The position numbers and the translations under genes were made by a program. The notes below the pieces were generated by a model that was given only the letters and a program-made list of their open reading frames with translations, did no database searches and was not told the origin of the DNA. A DNA stretch of 64,000 nt, taken from the NCBI GenBank assembly GCA_903848645.1, contig CAINGU010000113.1:61650-125649 (forward strand), written 5' to 3'. Shown here in pieces: positions 1 through 8,740 of the stretch. Origin of the DNA: an uncultured cyanobacterium (GTDB lineage Bacteria > Cyanobacteriota > Cyanobacteriia > Cyanobacteriales > Nostocaceae). Within the stretch, counting starts at the first letter, position 1, and each line of letters starts with the position of its first letter.

Positions 1-693
1 GTGCGGGAGTATATGTTTGATGATGATACTTTTACCATTGACAAACATCGAGCGATCGCAATTAGTAAACACATGAAGCGACTCAATTTAACTTGGAGTT
101 GCAATGCTCGTGCGAATTTAGATTATGATACTCTGAAAACTTTGCGGGATAACGGGTTAAGATTGTTATTGGTAGGTTTTGAATCTGGTAATCAAGAAGT
201 TCTCAATAATATCAAAAAAGGTATTAAGCTAGAAGTGGCGCGAGAATTCATGAAGAATTGCCACAAACTTGGTATTACTGTTCATGGGACTTTTATTATT
301 GGTTTACCAATAGAAACTCCAGAAACTGTAGAAGAAACAATTCGCTTTGCTTGTGAATTGAGTCCCCATACAATTCAAGTTTCTATTGCTGCACCTTATC
401 CCGGTACAGAGTTGTATGACCAAGCCAGAGAAAAGGGTTGGTTTGCGAATGAGTCTTTAGTCGCAACTTCCGGTATTCAAACTTCAACTTTGCAATATCC
501 AACTCTTTCCAGTGCAGAAATTGAAGATGCTGTTGAACAAATGTATCGCAAGTTTTACTTCCGTCCAAAAGCGATTATTCCCATTGTGCGAGAAATGCTT
601 GGTGATAGACAAATGTTAGTTCGTCGTCTGCGCGAGGGTAAGGAGTTCTTTGGTTATTTGAATGAACGTCGCACTCAAGCTTTAGCTAGGTAA
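1..693 (+). CDS. hpnJ: Hopanoid radical SAM protein HpnJ, 3' part only
   Basis: The frame is open from the first base, so the N-terminal part with the cobalamin-binding region and the CxxxCxxC cluster motif lies outside the window. The visible 230 residues are the C-terminal half of the radical SAM barrel: FDDDTF at the start, GFESG near residue 60, and GTFIIGLP near residue 98. In the known pathway HpnJ acts last, converting glucosaminyl-bacteriohopanetetrol to the cyclitol ether. The assignment rests on family resemblance together with hpnK 145 nt downstream and hpnI at 5.9 kb. The GTG at base 1 is an internal Val codon rather than a start. Confidence 0.85.
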   Translation: MREYMFDDDTFTIDKHRAIAISKHMKRLNLTWSCNARANLDYDTLKTLRDNGLRLLLVGFESGNQEVLNNIKKGIKLEVAREFMKNCHKLGITVHGTFIIGLPIETPETVEETIRFACELSPHTIQVSIAAPYPGTELYDQAREKGWFANESLVATSGIQTSTLQYPTLSSAEIEDAVEQMYRKFYFRPKAIIPIVREMLGDRQMLVRRLREGKEFFGYLNERRTQALAR

Positions 694-696
694 ATT

Positions 697-810
697 GTCA
701 GAATCAGGATTTACAAGATTTAAGGATGTTCAGGATTTAATTTAATTATCTTCTGAGGATTTTTTAATTAATCCTGTTAATCCTTTAATCCTGGGTATCC
801 TGATTCAGAC
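697..810. repeat. Long imperfect palindrome between hpnJ and hpnK
   Basis: The left arm begins GTCAGAATCAGGAT and the right arm ends ATCCTGATTCAGAC. Both arms are built from runs of a CAGGATT-like unit and pair over about 40 nt with scattered mismatches. It starts 4 nt after the hpnJ stop. It may act as a 3' stem-loop for hpnJ, and it looks like a dispersed repeat rather than a simple terminator because no T-run follows. Confidence 0.55.
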
Positions 811-837
811 ATTTTTAATCATCATCACTTTTTACCA

Positions 838-1674
838 ATGTCTTATTTAATTATTAATGCTGATGATTTTGGTGTTTCTCATAGTGTGAATGCGGCGATT
901 ATTAAAGCCCATGAGGAAGGCATTTTAACTAGCACTAGTTTAATGGTAAGTGGTGATGCTGCACAAGAGGCGATCGCCCTGGCAAAAAATCATCCTGATT
1001 TAGCAGTGGGTTTACACCTGGTTTTAGTGTGCGGTAAATCAGTTTTACCACCTGCACAAATTCCCCATTTAGTAGACTCTCAAGGTAATTTTTCTAATAA
1101 TCCCACCCAAGCCGGATTAAGTTATCAATTTAATCAAGCTACCCGTGCAGAATTGCGGTTAGAAATATCTGCTCAATTAGAAAAATTTCGGGATTCTGGT
1201 TTAAATCTTGCTCATGTTGATGGACATTTACATCTTCATGTTCATCCTGTAATTTTGAATATTATAACAGAATTTGCAGCAGAATTTCAGATTAAATTTA
1301 TCCGTTTACCTTCGGAAGAATTAAGAAAAAACCTGAAAATTGATAACCGTAATTTACTAACCAAAATAATTTGGTCTATTGTTTTTGGACAATTACGCCG
1401 TTATGGAGAAGGTTTATTAAAAGCGAATCAAATTAAATTTGCTGACAGGGTTTATGGATTGTTACAAACTGGTAACATGAGTGAAGAATATTTACTGGGT
1501 TTGATACCACAAATAGAAACGAAATTAGTAGAAATTTATTCTCATCCTGATTTAGTGAATACTGAGATAAATAACGGTGGTGAACTAGAATTAGCGGCTT
1601 TGTTGAGTCAACAAGTGCGGGAATTAGTGACTGTGAAGGGGTTTAAATTAAGTAATTATAACCAGTTAATTTAA
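838..1674 (+). CDS. hpnK: Hopanoid deacetylase HpnK (YdjC/ChbG family)
   Basis: This 278-residue protein is a YdjC-like carbohydrate deacetylase. Metal-site features visible are NADDFG at residues 7-12, the GLHL segment near 58-61 and a histidine-rich HVDGHLHLHVHP around 126-137. In hopanoid producers HpnK removes the acetyl group from N-acetylglucosaminyl-bacteriohopanetetrol, which is made by HpnI (encoded at 5.9 kb here) and passed to HpnJ (immediately upstream). The ATG at 838 fits the family start MxYLIINADDFG. It is separated from hpnJ by a palindromic repeat, so joint transcription is plausible but not shown. Confidence 0.88.
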   Translation: MSYLIINADDFGVSHSVNAAIIKAHEEGILTSTSLMVSGDAAQEAIALAKNHPDLAVGLHLVLVCGKSVLPPAQIPHLVDSQGNFSNNPTQAGLSYQFNQATRAELRLEISAQLEKFRDSGLNLAHVDGHLHLHVHPVILNIITEFAAEFQIKFIRLPSEELRKNLKIDNRNLLTKIIWSIVFGQLRRYGEGLLKANQIKFADRVYGLLQTGNMSEEYLLGLIPQIETKLVEIYSHPDLVNTEINNGGELELAALLSQQVRELVTVKGFKLSNYNQLI

Positions 1675-1758
1675 TTTGAAATCTTGTATAAATATCAATA
1701 TTTAAAATATAATATTAATTGTGTTCGTTTATCAATCCTGAGCCTACTTGTATCTGCT

Positions 1759-2811
1759 ATGCCACGCAAAACAAAAACAGCATCCTCAACTACAGTAACT
1801 CCCCTAGCTCTTTCTGACTTACATCTCCAGTTAGAGGGTTTAGAGAAAGAACACCAATCTCTATTAAAGCAAATTAAAAAAAAGCGCACAGAATTAAATA
1901 ACTTTGTCGAAAAAATGCGCTCTTTAGCGACAGAAGTATTTCATAGAGTTAGTCCGAATATGCAAACAATGGCAGAATTAGATGCAGAAATTCATGCTTT
2001 GTTTGCCGAAATTTTAACTACGAGAAAAATGGGAAAACAAACCCAGAAAAATATAGAATCACTTTACAGAAGTTTGCAAATGGGAGGAATTATTAGTTAT
2101 AAACCTATTGATGATGATGAAGAAGAAGATGATGAATTAGATGAACTATTTGAAGATAATGATTCTGAAGAAAATCATCAACGTCGTCGTCAATTTTGGG
2201 AAGCAGAAGGAGATTCTGAATCTCCCACAGTAGCGAGAACAGATGAATCTAGAAAAGTTCGACAGACATTTTTGCGGTTAGCGGAAATCTTTCACCCTGA
2301 TAAGGTTAAAGATAATGAAACCCAAATGACTCACACAGAAATAATGAAAGAAATTAATAAAGCTTACCAAGAAGGAGATTTAGCGCGACTTTTAGAAATT
2401 GAACGTAAATATGAAGTGGGAGAAACAATTGATAATAATAGCGAAGATGATTTAAGTCGCAAATGTAAAAATATAGAACAGCAAAATCAAATTCTCAAAA
2501 ATCAGTATGAGAAATTGAAGCAGGAACTCCGGTTAGTGAAAAATACCCCGGAAGGGTCTATGGTTGCTGATTACAAAAAAGCGGCTAAACAAGGTATTGA
2601 TTGTATTGAACTGATGTTAGAAACTGTGCAATCTCAAACTAAGATAGTTGCAGAGATTCGTGATTTTGTTAAGGATTTTAAAGATAAGAAGATTACTATT
2701 AAAGAATTTCTTGCAGGACCAGAAAGTCTCCGTTCTATGCAAGAGGATATGATGGAACAACTCATGGAAAAAATTATGGGAGAATTTGGGGACATGATGG
2801 ATTTTAATTAG
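1759..2811 (+). CDS. J-domain protein with coiled coils
   Basis: The start is taken at the ATG beginning MPRKTKT (350 residues); an upstream in-frame start only adds an implausible hydrophobic lead. Residues 25-60 and about 225-255 are predicted coiled coils. Residues 118-140 form a very acidic stretch rich in D and E. A J-like segment follows with HPD at 179-181 inside LAEIFHPDK, the tripeptide that stimulates DnaK ATPase. The C-terminus is amphipathic and Met-rich. It lacks the G/F and zinc-finger regions of DnaJ, so it is a specialised co-chaperone of unknown client. It sits among hopanoid genes with no evident link to them. Confidence 0.7.
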   Translation: MPRKTKTASSTTVTPLALSDLHLQLEGLEKEHQSLLKQIKKKRTELNNFVEKMRSLATEVFHRVSPNMQTMAELDAEIHALFAEILTTRKMGKQTQKNIESLYRSLQMGGIISYKPIDDDEEEDDELDELFEDNDSEENHQRRRQFWEAEGDSESPTVARTDESRKVRQTFLRLAEIFHPDKVKDNETQMTHTEIMKEINKAYQEGDLARLLEIERKYEVGETIDNNSEDDLSRKCKNIEQQNQILKNQYEKLKQELRLVKNTPEGSMVADYKKAAKQGIDCIELMLETVQSQTKIVAEIRDFVKDFKDKKITIKEFLAGPESLRSMQEDMMEQLMEKIMGEFGDMMDFN

Positions 2812-2887
2812 CAAATTATTTTAAGATTTGCTAAGTAGTAATTGACACTATTAATAGTGTAACAGTAATCTGGAAGTATTCATAGTA

Positions 2888-3766
2888 ATGAGTAAATCTA
2901 GTGAGCTTCCAATGATGTTAAAACTGTTAAGTAAAACCATCAATTTTCAAATTGTGATAAAGTTGAATAGATTTCTGTGCTTAATTTTAGCAACGGGACT
3001 ATTTTTTATAACTACTCTATCTAGTCCCAGTTTGGTAAGTGCAGAGGAATTTTTACCTTTCTTTGACAATATTGAGAATCCCGTAAACGTTAAATTTGGT
3101 GGTATCCAAGATTTAACTCCTCCTCCTCCTGTGTTAAATAAGTTTGATACAGCAGTTAATCAATTGTGTGGAGAATTGGGAACAGTAGTTACTCCCATTC
3201 AATTCAAAACTATGTTCAACAGTTTTCCCAATGTTCTCAGCAATATTAAAAACAATGTTGGGGGTTATATTTTTCCAAATAGAATTTCTAATACAGAATT
3301 TCTGGAAGATTTAACTAATCTTTGGTTTAATACTGAAGGATTTGATCATGTTTTCTGTGGTGAACCAGCAGAAACTAAAATTGGTGGTTTACACTATGCT
3401 GCACGTTATTTAGATTTACAAAATCGAGGTATTGCCGGAATTTTACCCAAATCCGTGAGTAAATCTGAAGTTGAACCAGGGGCTATTTATTCCTTTGGTG
3501 TGAGAATGAAAGTGGGTGAACGCTTTGTGAATGATCCATTTAAAGGATATGGTTACACTCTCAATGCAGAAGATATTTTAACTATTGCAGCGAAAGCATA
3601 CAAAAATAATCCTAGCTTAGAACCCACACCTAAAGCTTGTTTATTGACTGTAACTGATAACGGTAAAACCTTTGCAAATATCTTTGTTACCAAAAAAGGC
3701 TCTATTCGTACCTTTTATCCCGACGCTACTCCTGATTATCAAAAAACTCCAGAATGTCAGGTTTAG
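2888..3766 (+). CDS. Secreted EndoU-like ribonuclease (predicted)
   Basis: Residues 1-52 form a long signal peptide with a hydrophobic core at about 29-42 and a probable cut after LVSA. The mature part has the hallmarks of the EndoU fold: GFDHVFCGE with His154, IGGLHY with His169 fifteen residues later, and a terminal GSIRTFYP with Thr275 and Tyr277, equivalent to the TxYP ending of bacterial EndoU toxins. Lys260, Lys269 and Lys270 are candidates for the catalytic lysine. Four or more cysteines suggest an oxidising location. Known EndoU enzymes cut RNA at uridines, but the substrate here is unknown. No immunity gene is recognised next to it. Assignment is by motif reading only. Confidence 0.55.
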   Translation: MSKSSELPMMLKLLSKTINFQIVIKLNRFLCLILATGLFFITTLSSPSLVSAEEFLPFFDNIENPVNVKFGGIQDLTPPPPVLNKFDTAVNQLCGELGTVVTPIQFKTMFNSFPNVLSNIKNNVGGYIFPNRISNTEFLEDLTNLWFNTEGFDHVFCGEPAETKIGGLHYAARYLDLQNRGIAGILPKSVSKSEVEPGAIYSFGVRMKVGERFVNDPFKGYGYTLNAEDILTIAAKAYKNNPSLEPTPKACLLTVTDNGKTFANIFVTKKGSIRTFYPDATPDYQKTPECQV

Positions 3767-3790
3767 TAATTTCCAATTAGCAGCGGTTTT

Positions 3791-4162
3791 CTAATTACGA
3801 ACTACCCGATGTTTTTGCAAATCTGCTAAATTACAAGCTTCCAAAGCCCTAGCATGAGTAGCTTCTAAAACTACTGGAGGTGCAACACCATCTTCTAGGG
3901 CTTCTTGCCACCTTGCAGCGCATAAACACCAACAATCACCGGGTTTTAAGCCAGGAAAACCAAAATGAGGTGCAGGTGTACTCAAATCATTTCCCTGGGA
4001 TTTAGTATATTGCAAAAATTCCTCTGTGACTTGAGCGCAAACAACGTGCATTCCCATATCTTGTCCACCTGTGGTACAAAATCCGTCACGGTAAAACCCA
4101 GTCATGGGAGAAGTGCAGCAAAGTTCTAATTTTGTCCCCAATACGTTTTTAGCTTCTGTCAT
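3791..4162 (-). CDS. DUF2237 family protein
   Basis: This 123-residue Cys-rich protein matches the DUF2237 family: NVLGTKLELC near residue 6, PMTGFYRDGFC with a TGGQDMG following, and GDCWCLCAARW near residue 75. About seven cysteines suggest metal or redox chemistry, but no function is established for the family. It is convergent with the EndoU-like gene (25 nt between stops) and lies 74 nt upstream of nothing on its own strand, so it appears to be a single-gene unit downstream of a short AT-rich spacer. Confidence 0.8.
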   Translation of the reverse strand: MTEAKNVLGTKLELCCTSPMTGFYRDGFCTTGGQDMGMHVVCAQVTEEFLQYTKSQGNDLSTPAPHFGFPGLKPGDCWCLCAARWQEALEDGVAPPVVLEATHARALEACNLADLQKHRVVRN

Positions 4163-4235
4163 TCGATTTTAGATTTTAGATTTTGGATTGATTCTACGGG
4201 CGCTTGTACCATTAAGGTATTCTTGGTCATGATTC

Positions 4236-5864
4236 TCAAGTTGCTGGGAGTTTATCAAACTCAATTTTGCCATAGTCTAGTTTAATAATTCTATCGGCTA
4301 AATGAAAATAATGATCATCATGACTAATTACTAAAATTGTTTTTCCCTGGGATTTCAATTCTGGCAATAATTGAGTATAGAATATATCCTTGAATAAGGG
4401 ATCTTGATCAGCAGCCCATTCATCAAATAGATAAATTTGGCGATTTTCTAAATATGCTGTTAGTAATGCCAGACGTTTCCGTTGTCCTTGGGAAAGGGCT
4501 GTAGTGGAAAGTTGCCCATTTTCGATTTTGACTTTATGATCAAGTTGCAATTTTTGTAAGTATTTTTGGGCTTGAATATCTAAGTTGTTATTTTCTAATC
4601 CTAACAGTTCTTCAAATAAATAGAAGTCGGAAAATACTACAGAGAAATGTTGACGATACCATTCACGGTTATTTTCTGTAATCAAAGTTTCATCTAAGAT
4701 AATTTCGCCATTTTCAGGAATATATAACCCAGTGATTAATTTCGCTAAAGATGATTTACCGCTACCATTTCCACCAACAATAAAAACTAATTCTTGGGGG
4801 TAAAGGGTAAGATTAATTGGCCCAAGAATAAAACTGCTATCTTCTTTATCTGTGTAATAGGTGTGAGCCACATTTATCAGTTGTAAACTGTGCCAATTTG
4901 TGAGAGCATGAGGTGGTGCAGTGGCAACTTCGGCACGACTGGCTAAAGATAAACCTAAAGATTCGATTTTTTGTAAAGCAACACTGGCTTTACTAATTAA
5001 TGGTAAATTATTAGAAATATTATCCATAGGCAACATTAAATAAGTAAATGTGAGAATGTACCCTGATAAAGTTTGGGCATCAATGGCGAATAAATGCGGT
5101 AAAATAAAGAGAACAAAACCAATGGCAAAGAAAAATATTAATTTACCCCAACTGGTAGTTGTCGCAAATAAAGTTAAACCTTGAACATTATGATTTCTAA
5201 ATCTGCTGGCTGTGGCTTCTAAACGATTACTAAGGAAAAATTGCCGGCGTTGATAGTGCAGTTTTAGTTCTTTAATTCCCGCTGTAATGGTGCTAAAGTT
5301 ATTAAATAAAGCATCTTGATCTTCACGGGCTAAAGCTAATAATTTTTCTCCTCTATCTAATAACCATTTACAACTACCAATAGCTACTAGCATTAAAACC
5401 ACAACCATGATAAATACTAACCAAGATAGCCAAGTTATATATAATAAACATCCCAAAGCCATGGAAATATCAATACATAAAAAGGGAATGACATAGACAG
5501 CATTTGCTACTGCTTGGACATCTTCTGTTAAAGTTGCTAATAAGCGGGGATTTCCTAATTGTTCTAAATGACTTAATTCCGACGCTAATATTTGCCGACT
5601 TAACTGCATTCTCAATTGCAAAACGGCATTTTGAGATAAGCGAATTAACATAATTTGGGACATTACGCCGGTAATTAAGGCCACGGTGACTAAACCGACG
5701 AAACCCCAGGCTATAGTTGTTAAAGGTGCAGTATTGCTTTTACTCGCAGCACTACTAATGAGGGCAATTAATCCTGCACTACTACCACCACTCAAAAAAC
5801 CGGTAATAATAGCGATCGCCACCATTGTCCAAGAAGAACGTAAAAGAAAGTAAATTAGATTCAT
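4236..5864 (-). CDS. Cyclic-peptide-type ABC exporter (SyrD/PvdE family)
   Basis: This 542-residue fused exporter half-transporter has six predicted membrane segments in residues 1-285, then a nucleotide-binding domain with GGNGSGKS (364-371), the signature LSQGQRK (457-463), Walker B ending YLFDE (478-482) and the switch His515. Length and domain order fit the TIGR01194-like cyclic peptide/siderophore exporters, which work as homodimers at the inner membrane. No peptide synthetase adjoins it; the nearest NRPS-like gene is about 19 kb away. It is divergent from hpnI across 65 nt containing heptamer repeats, so the two share a promoter region. Confidence 0.75.
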   Translation of the reverse strand: MNLIYFLLRSSWTMVAIAIITGFLSGGSSAGLIALISSAASKSNTAPLTTIAWGFVGLVTVALITGVMSQIMLIRLSQNAVLQLRMQLSRQILASELSHLEQLGNPRLLATLTEDVQAVANAVYVIPFLCIDISMALGCLLYITWLSWLVFIMVVVLMLVAIGSCKWLLDRGEKLLALAREDQDALFNNFSTITAGIKELKLHYQRRQFFLSNRLEATASRFRNHNVQGLTLFATTTSWGKLIFFFAIGFVLFILPHLFAIDAQTLSGYILTFTYLMLPMDNISNNLPLISKASVALQKIESLGLSLASRAEVATAPPHALTNWHSLQLINVAHTYYTDKEDSSFILGPINLTLYPQELVFIVGGNGSGKSSLAKLITGLYIPENGEIILDETLITENNREWYRQHFSVVFSDFYLFEELLGLENNNLDIQAQKYLQKLQLDHKVKIENGQLSTTALSQGQRKRLALLTAYLENRQIYLFDEWAADQDPLFKDIFYTQLLPELKSQGKTILVISHDDHYFHLADRIIKLDYGKIEFDKLPAT

Positions 5865-5866
5865 TA

Positions 5867-5901
5867 TGTCAGTTGTCAGTTATCAGTTGTCAGTTGTCAG
5901 T
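5867..5901. repeat. Heptamer tandem repeat (STRR), five units
   Basis: Five consecutive heptamers TGTCAGT (the third is TATCAGT) fill the spacer between the exporter and hpnI. They are the short tandemly repeated heptamers known in heterocystous cyanobacteria and recur at 17412 and 62366 in this window. They create a false in-frame N-terminal extension on hpnI (residues QLSVVSCQ-like), which is why the hpnI start is placed downstream. Confidence 0.85.
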
Positions 5902-5929
5902 TGTTTTACTCCCTGATTCCCTACCCCTG

Positions 5930-7051
5930 ATGTTAATTCTTTGTTTATCAGCCGTTTTATTTTACACCTATGGGGTTTATACAGCGATAGCTTTTTTCCG
6001 TGACTCCCCTCCCATAAACCGGGAATTTCATCCCCCCGTCACTATCCTGAAACCGCTGTGTGGTGTTGATGAGGGGACTTACTCTAACTTAGCTTCATTT
6101 TGTCAACAAGATTATCCCGAATATCAAATAATTTTTGGTGTCCGCAGTTCTACAGACCCTAGTATAGAAGTAGTTGAGAAATTAATTCAACAATTCCCCG
6201 AAATAGATATTAGTTTGGTGGTGAAAGATCATATTATCGGCGCAAATTTGAAAATTAGTAACTTAGCTAATGCCGTCACCGCTGCCAAACATGATATTTT
6301 AGTAATTGCTGATAGTGATATTCTCGTCGGTTCAGACTATTTGCAAACAGTTATTCAACCCTTACAAGATGAAAAAGTCGGTGTTGTTACCTGTCTATAT
6401 CGTTCCACAGCCCAAGGAATAGCGACTATTTTAGAAGCTATTTGTACAGCCACAGATTTTCAACCGGGTATTTTGGTTAGTAAACAATTAGAAGGGATAA
6501 AATTTGCTTTAGGTTCAACGATTGTTATTCGTAAAACCACATTAACAAAAATTGGCGGTTTTGCCGCCGTAGCTGATTATTTAGCAGACGACTATCAACT
6601 AGGATATTTACCAACTCAAGCCGGGGATAAAGTAGTTTTATCTAACTATATAGTAGAACACGGATTAGGACATAGTAGTTTATTAGATTCTATCAATCGC
6701 CAAATTCGTTGGGCGCGTTGTATTCGTGTTTCTCGTCCTGGGGGTTACGCGGGATTAATATTTACTTTTGGAACAATTTCTAGTTTACTATTATTAATAA
6801 TTAGTAGTGGTTCTCTTTTCTCTTGGTTGGTGTTCTCCATAACCTTATTCATGCGCTTGATTATGGCTTGGGTAATAGGGGTAAAACTTCTTAATGACTC
6901 AGTAACTAAAAAATTCTTTTGGTTAATTCCCTTTGCAGATATAGTTAGATTTATAATTTGGTGTTGTGGTTTTGTCGGGAATACCATTGAATGGCGAGGA
7001 ACAAGATTTAAATTAGTTAAAAATGGTAAATTGGAGATAATCAAAAATTAG
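5930..7051 (+). CDS. hpnI: Hopanoid glycosyltransferase HpnI
   Basis: A 373-residue membrane GT2 enzyme related to ceramide glucosyltransferases. It has an N-terminal membrane anchor, then PVTILKPLCG, the DSD motif in IADSDILV, a second acidic site DDYQLGY and the QIRWARCIR (QxxRW-type) motif, followed by about three C-terminal membrane spans. HpnI transfers N-acetylglucosamine to bacteriohopanetetrol, the first step before HpnK and HpnJ, both encoded at the left of this window. The start is set at ATG 5930 because the preceding frame is a translation of the heptamer repeats. A structured 3' element follows the stop. Confidence 0.85.
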   Translation: MLILCLSAVLFYTYGVYTAIAFFRDSPPINREFHPPVTILKPLCGVDEGTYSNLASFCQQDYPEYQIIFGVRSSTDPSIEVVEKLIQQFPEIDISLVVKDHIIGANLKISNLANAVTAAKHDILVIADSDILVGSDYLQTVIQPLQDEKVGVVTCLYRSTAQGIATILEAICTATDFQPGILVSKQLEGIKFALGSTIVIRKTTLTKIGGFAAVADYLADDYQLGYLPTQAGDKVVLSNYIVEHGLGHSSLLDSINRQIRWARCIRVSRPGGYAGLIFTFGTISSLLLLIISSGSLFSWLVFSITLFMRLIMAWVIGVKLLNDSVTKKFFWLIPFADIVRFIIWCCGFVGNTIEWRGTRFKLVKNGKLEIIKN

Positions 7052-7057
7052 GAATGA

Positions 7058-7127
7058 ACCCCACACAGGCGGTTACTAAGCTTGCCTAAGTGTGGGTTTT
7101 GCCTGTGTAAACGCAGTTTATAACCGC
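7058..7127 (-). repeat. 3'-flanking palindromic element, copy 1
   Basis: Read on the minus strand it begins GCGGTTATAAAC 8 nt after the CAP-gene stop, continues with TTTACACAGGCAAAACCC and ends in a GC-rich stem (CCCACAC pairing with GTGTGGG). Copies with the same layout follow the stop codons of the 2OG-Fe dioxygenase (32350-32396) and apcF (42435-42482) in the same orientation relative to the gene. It probably acts as a 3' hairpin for both convergent genes here. Confidence 0.6.
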
Positions 7128-7135
7128 CCGTTTTA

Positions 7136-7753
7136 CTACGGCTTTAACACATTAGCGGGAAATTGCCCTTGCACATTACCAGCAGGTAAATAATGGCAGA
7201 CGACATAAAAAGCGTTATATTTAGTACCGTTTATGGTTTTAGTGCCTTGTGCCGCACCACAACCTAATTGGGTACTACTTTTCCACACAACCTGGGTAAA
7301 ATGCCCAGTAGCCGAAGAAAATCCTGGATTATTGTAGTTATAGGCTGAAACTTCGTTGTACCATGACTGAACTGTTGCGTTGGCCAGGGCGGCATAGTCT
7401 ATTGAGGGTGCTGTAGTGTAGGAAACATATAAGTTTTCTCCAGCATTGTTGCGCTGATTGGCTGCGCTGTGTTGAAATAATCCATTGGTTGCCAGGTATT
7501 GCGCCCAGCTTTGAGCAGTGGTGTTAGCAGAACTATTAATAGTCATGTTAGGACTATGATGTGTAGCTCGATAACTGTTATGTTTGGATAGAGAATTGCT
7601 ACGCAAAGTCTCTAGATTAATAGATGTTTGTGCTAGAACTGGTTCGCTACTGATGGGAATTATACTGGCAAATTGAGAGGGAGCTATTCCCGTTAATATG
7701 AGAGTTAAAGCTGTACCTGCTGTTAGAGTGAGAGTTGAAAAGAATTTATTCAT
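7136..7753 (-). CDS. Secreted CAP (SCP/PR-1) domain protein
   Basis: Residues 1-41 are a signal peptide (hydrophobic core near 8-24, probable cut after VLA). The remainder is a CAP domain: HNSYRATH near 53-60, GENLY near 105, GHFTQVVWKSS near 150 and YVVCHYLPAGN near the C-terminus, which supply the two His and two Glu of the CAP cavity. The two cysteines of GCG and VCHY could form the usual disulfide. Bacterial CAP proteins are extracellular and of poorly known function. Transcribed convergently with hpnI. Confidence 0.88.
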   Translation of the reverse strand: MNKFFSTLTLTAGTALTLILTGIAPSQFASIIPISSEPVLAQTSINLETLRSNSLSKHNSYRATHHSPNMTINSSANTTAQSWAQYLATNGLFQHSAANQRNNAGENLYVSYTTAPSIDYAALANATVQSWYNEVSAYNYNNPGFSSATGHFTQVVWKSSTQLGCGAAQGTKTINGTKYNAFYVVCHYLPAGNVQGQFPANVLKP

Positions 7754-7889
7754 GTTTTTATCTTTCCTGTGAATAGAATGAATTTTTGGCTAAGTTAGGT
7801 TATCGGCAAGAAGTTGATGTGAACAAATATAATACACACAAAACGCCTAACAATATGATACTTTTTTTAATGCACTATTTTTTAACAAA

Positions 7890-8708
7890 ATGATTCAACC
7901 CCGTAAACAGTTTGCTCAACATTGGTTAAAAAGTGATAAAGCTCTCAACTCAATTGTCCAAGCTGCTAATTGTCAAGAAACTGATAAGGTTTTAGAAATT
8001 GGTCCCGGTACAGGAATTTTAACCCGTCGGTTATTACCGTTGGTGAAATCTTTACTCGCGGTGGAAATTGACCGGGATTTGTGTAAGTTACTAGCTAAAC
8101 AATTGGGGGAAAAAGAAAATTTCTTATTGCTACAAGGCGATTTTCTCACTCTTGATTTACCATCCCAATTAACAGCATTTCCTAATTTCCAAAATCAGAA
8201 TAAAGTTGTTGCTAATATTCCCTATAATATTACTGGTCCAATTATTGAAAAGTTACTGGGGACTATTTCTCATCCTAACCCAGAGCCTTTTGATTCTATC
8301 GTTTTATTGGTACAAAAAGAAGTAGCAGAAAGATTATATGCTAAACCAGGTTCTCGAACTTTTGGGGCGTTATCGGTGCGGGTACAATATTTAGCAGATT
8401 GTGATTTAATTTGTACAGTTCCGGCTGCGGCATTTGTGCCACCACCAAAGGTAGATTCGGCTGTGGTGCGGTTACTTCCTAAACAAATAGAAATTCCGGC
8501 TCATGATCCCAAAAAGCTAGAAACTCTAGTTAAATTGGGATTTAGCTCTAAACGAAAAATGTTAAGAAATAATTTACAATCGGTAATTGAACGGGATAAC
8601 TTGACGCAATTACTGGAACAATTAGAAATAAATCCCCAAGTCCGCGCTGAAGACCTCGGAGTTGCCCAATGGGTATCACTGGTAAATATGATAGGAAATG
8701 CTGAATAG
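7890..8708 (+). CDS. rsmA: 16S rRNA adenine dimethyltransferase RsmA (KsgA)
   Basis: This 272-residue enzyme dimethylates the two adjacent adenines in helix 45 of 16S rRNA, a late check in 30S assembly. Visible motifs are QHWLKSDKAL at the N-terminus (family QNFL), the SAM motif LEIGPGTG near 36-43, and NIPYNIT near 111, the NxPY site that positions the target adenine. The length is normal. The gene starts a probable operon with ispE (32 nt downstream) and the DUF3082 gene, an order commonly seen in cyanobacteria. Confidence 0.95.
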   Translation: MIQPRKQFAQHWLKSDKALNSIVQAANCQETDKVLEIGPGTGILTRRLLPLVKSLLAVEIDRDLCKLLAKQLGEKENFLLLQGDFLTLDLPSQLTAFPNFQNQNKVVANIPYNITGPIIEKLLGTISHPNPEPFDSIVLLVQKEVAERLYAKPGSRTFGALSVRVQYLADCDLICTVPAAAFVPPPKVDSAVVRLLPKQIEIPAHDPKKLETLVKLGFSSKRKMLRNNLQSVIERDNLTQLLEQLEINPQVRAEDLGVAQWVSLVNMIGNAE

Positions 8709-8740
8709 TTGTCTTTACTCTTGCCTACTAAATAACCGTT

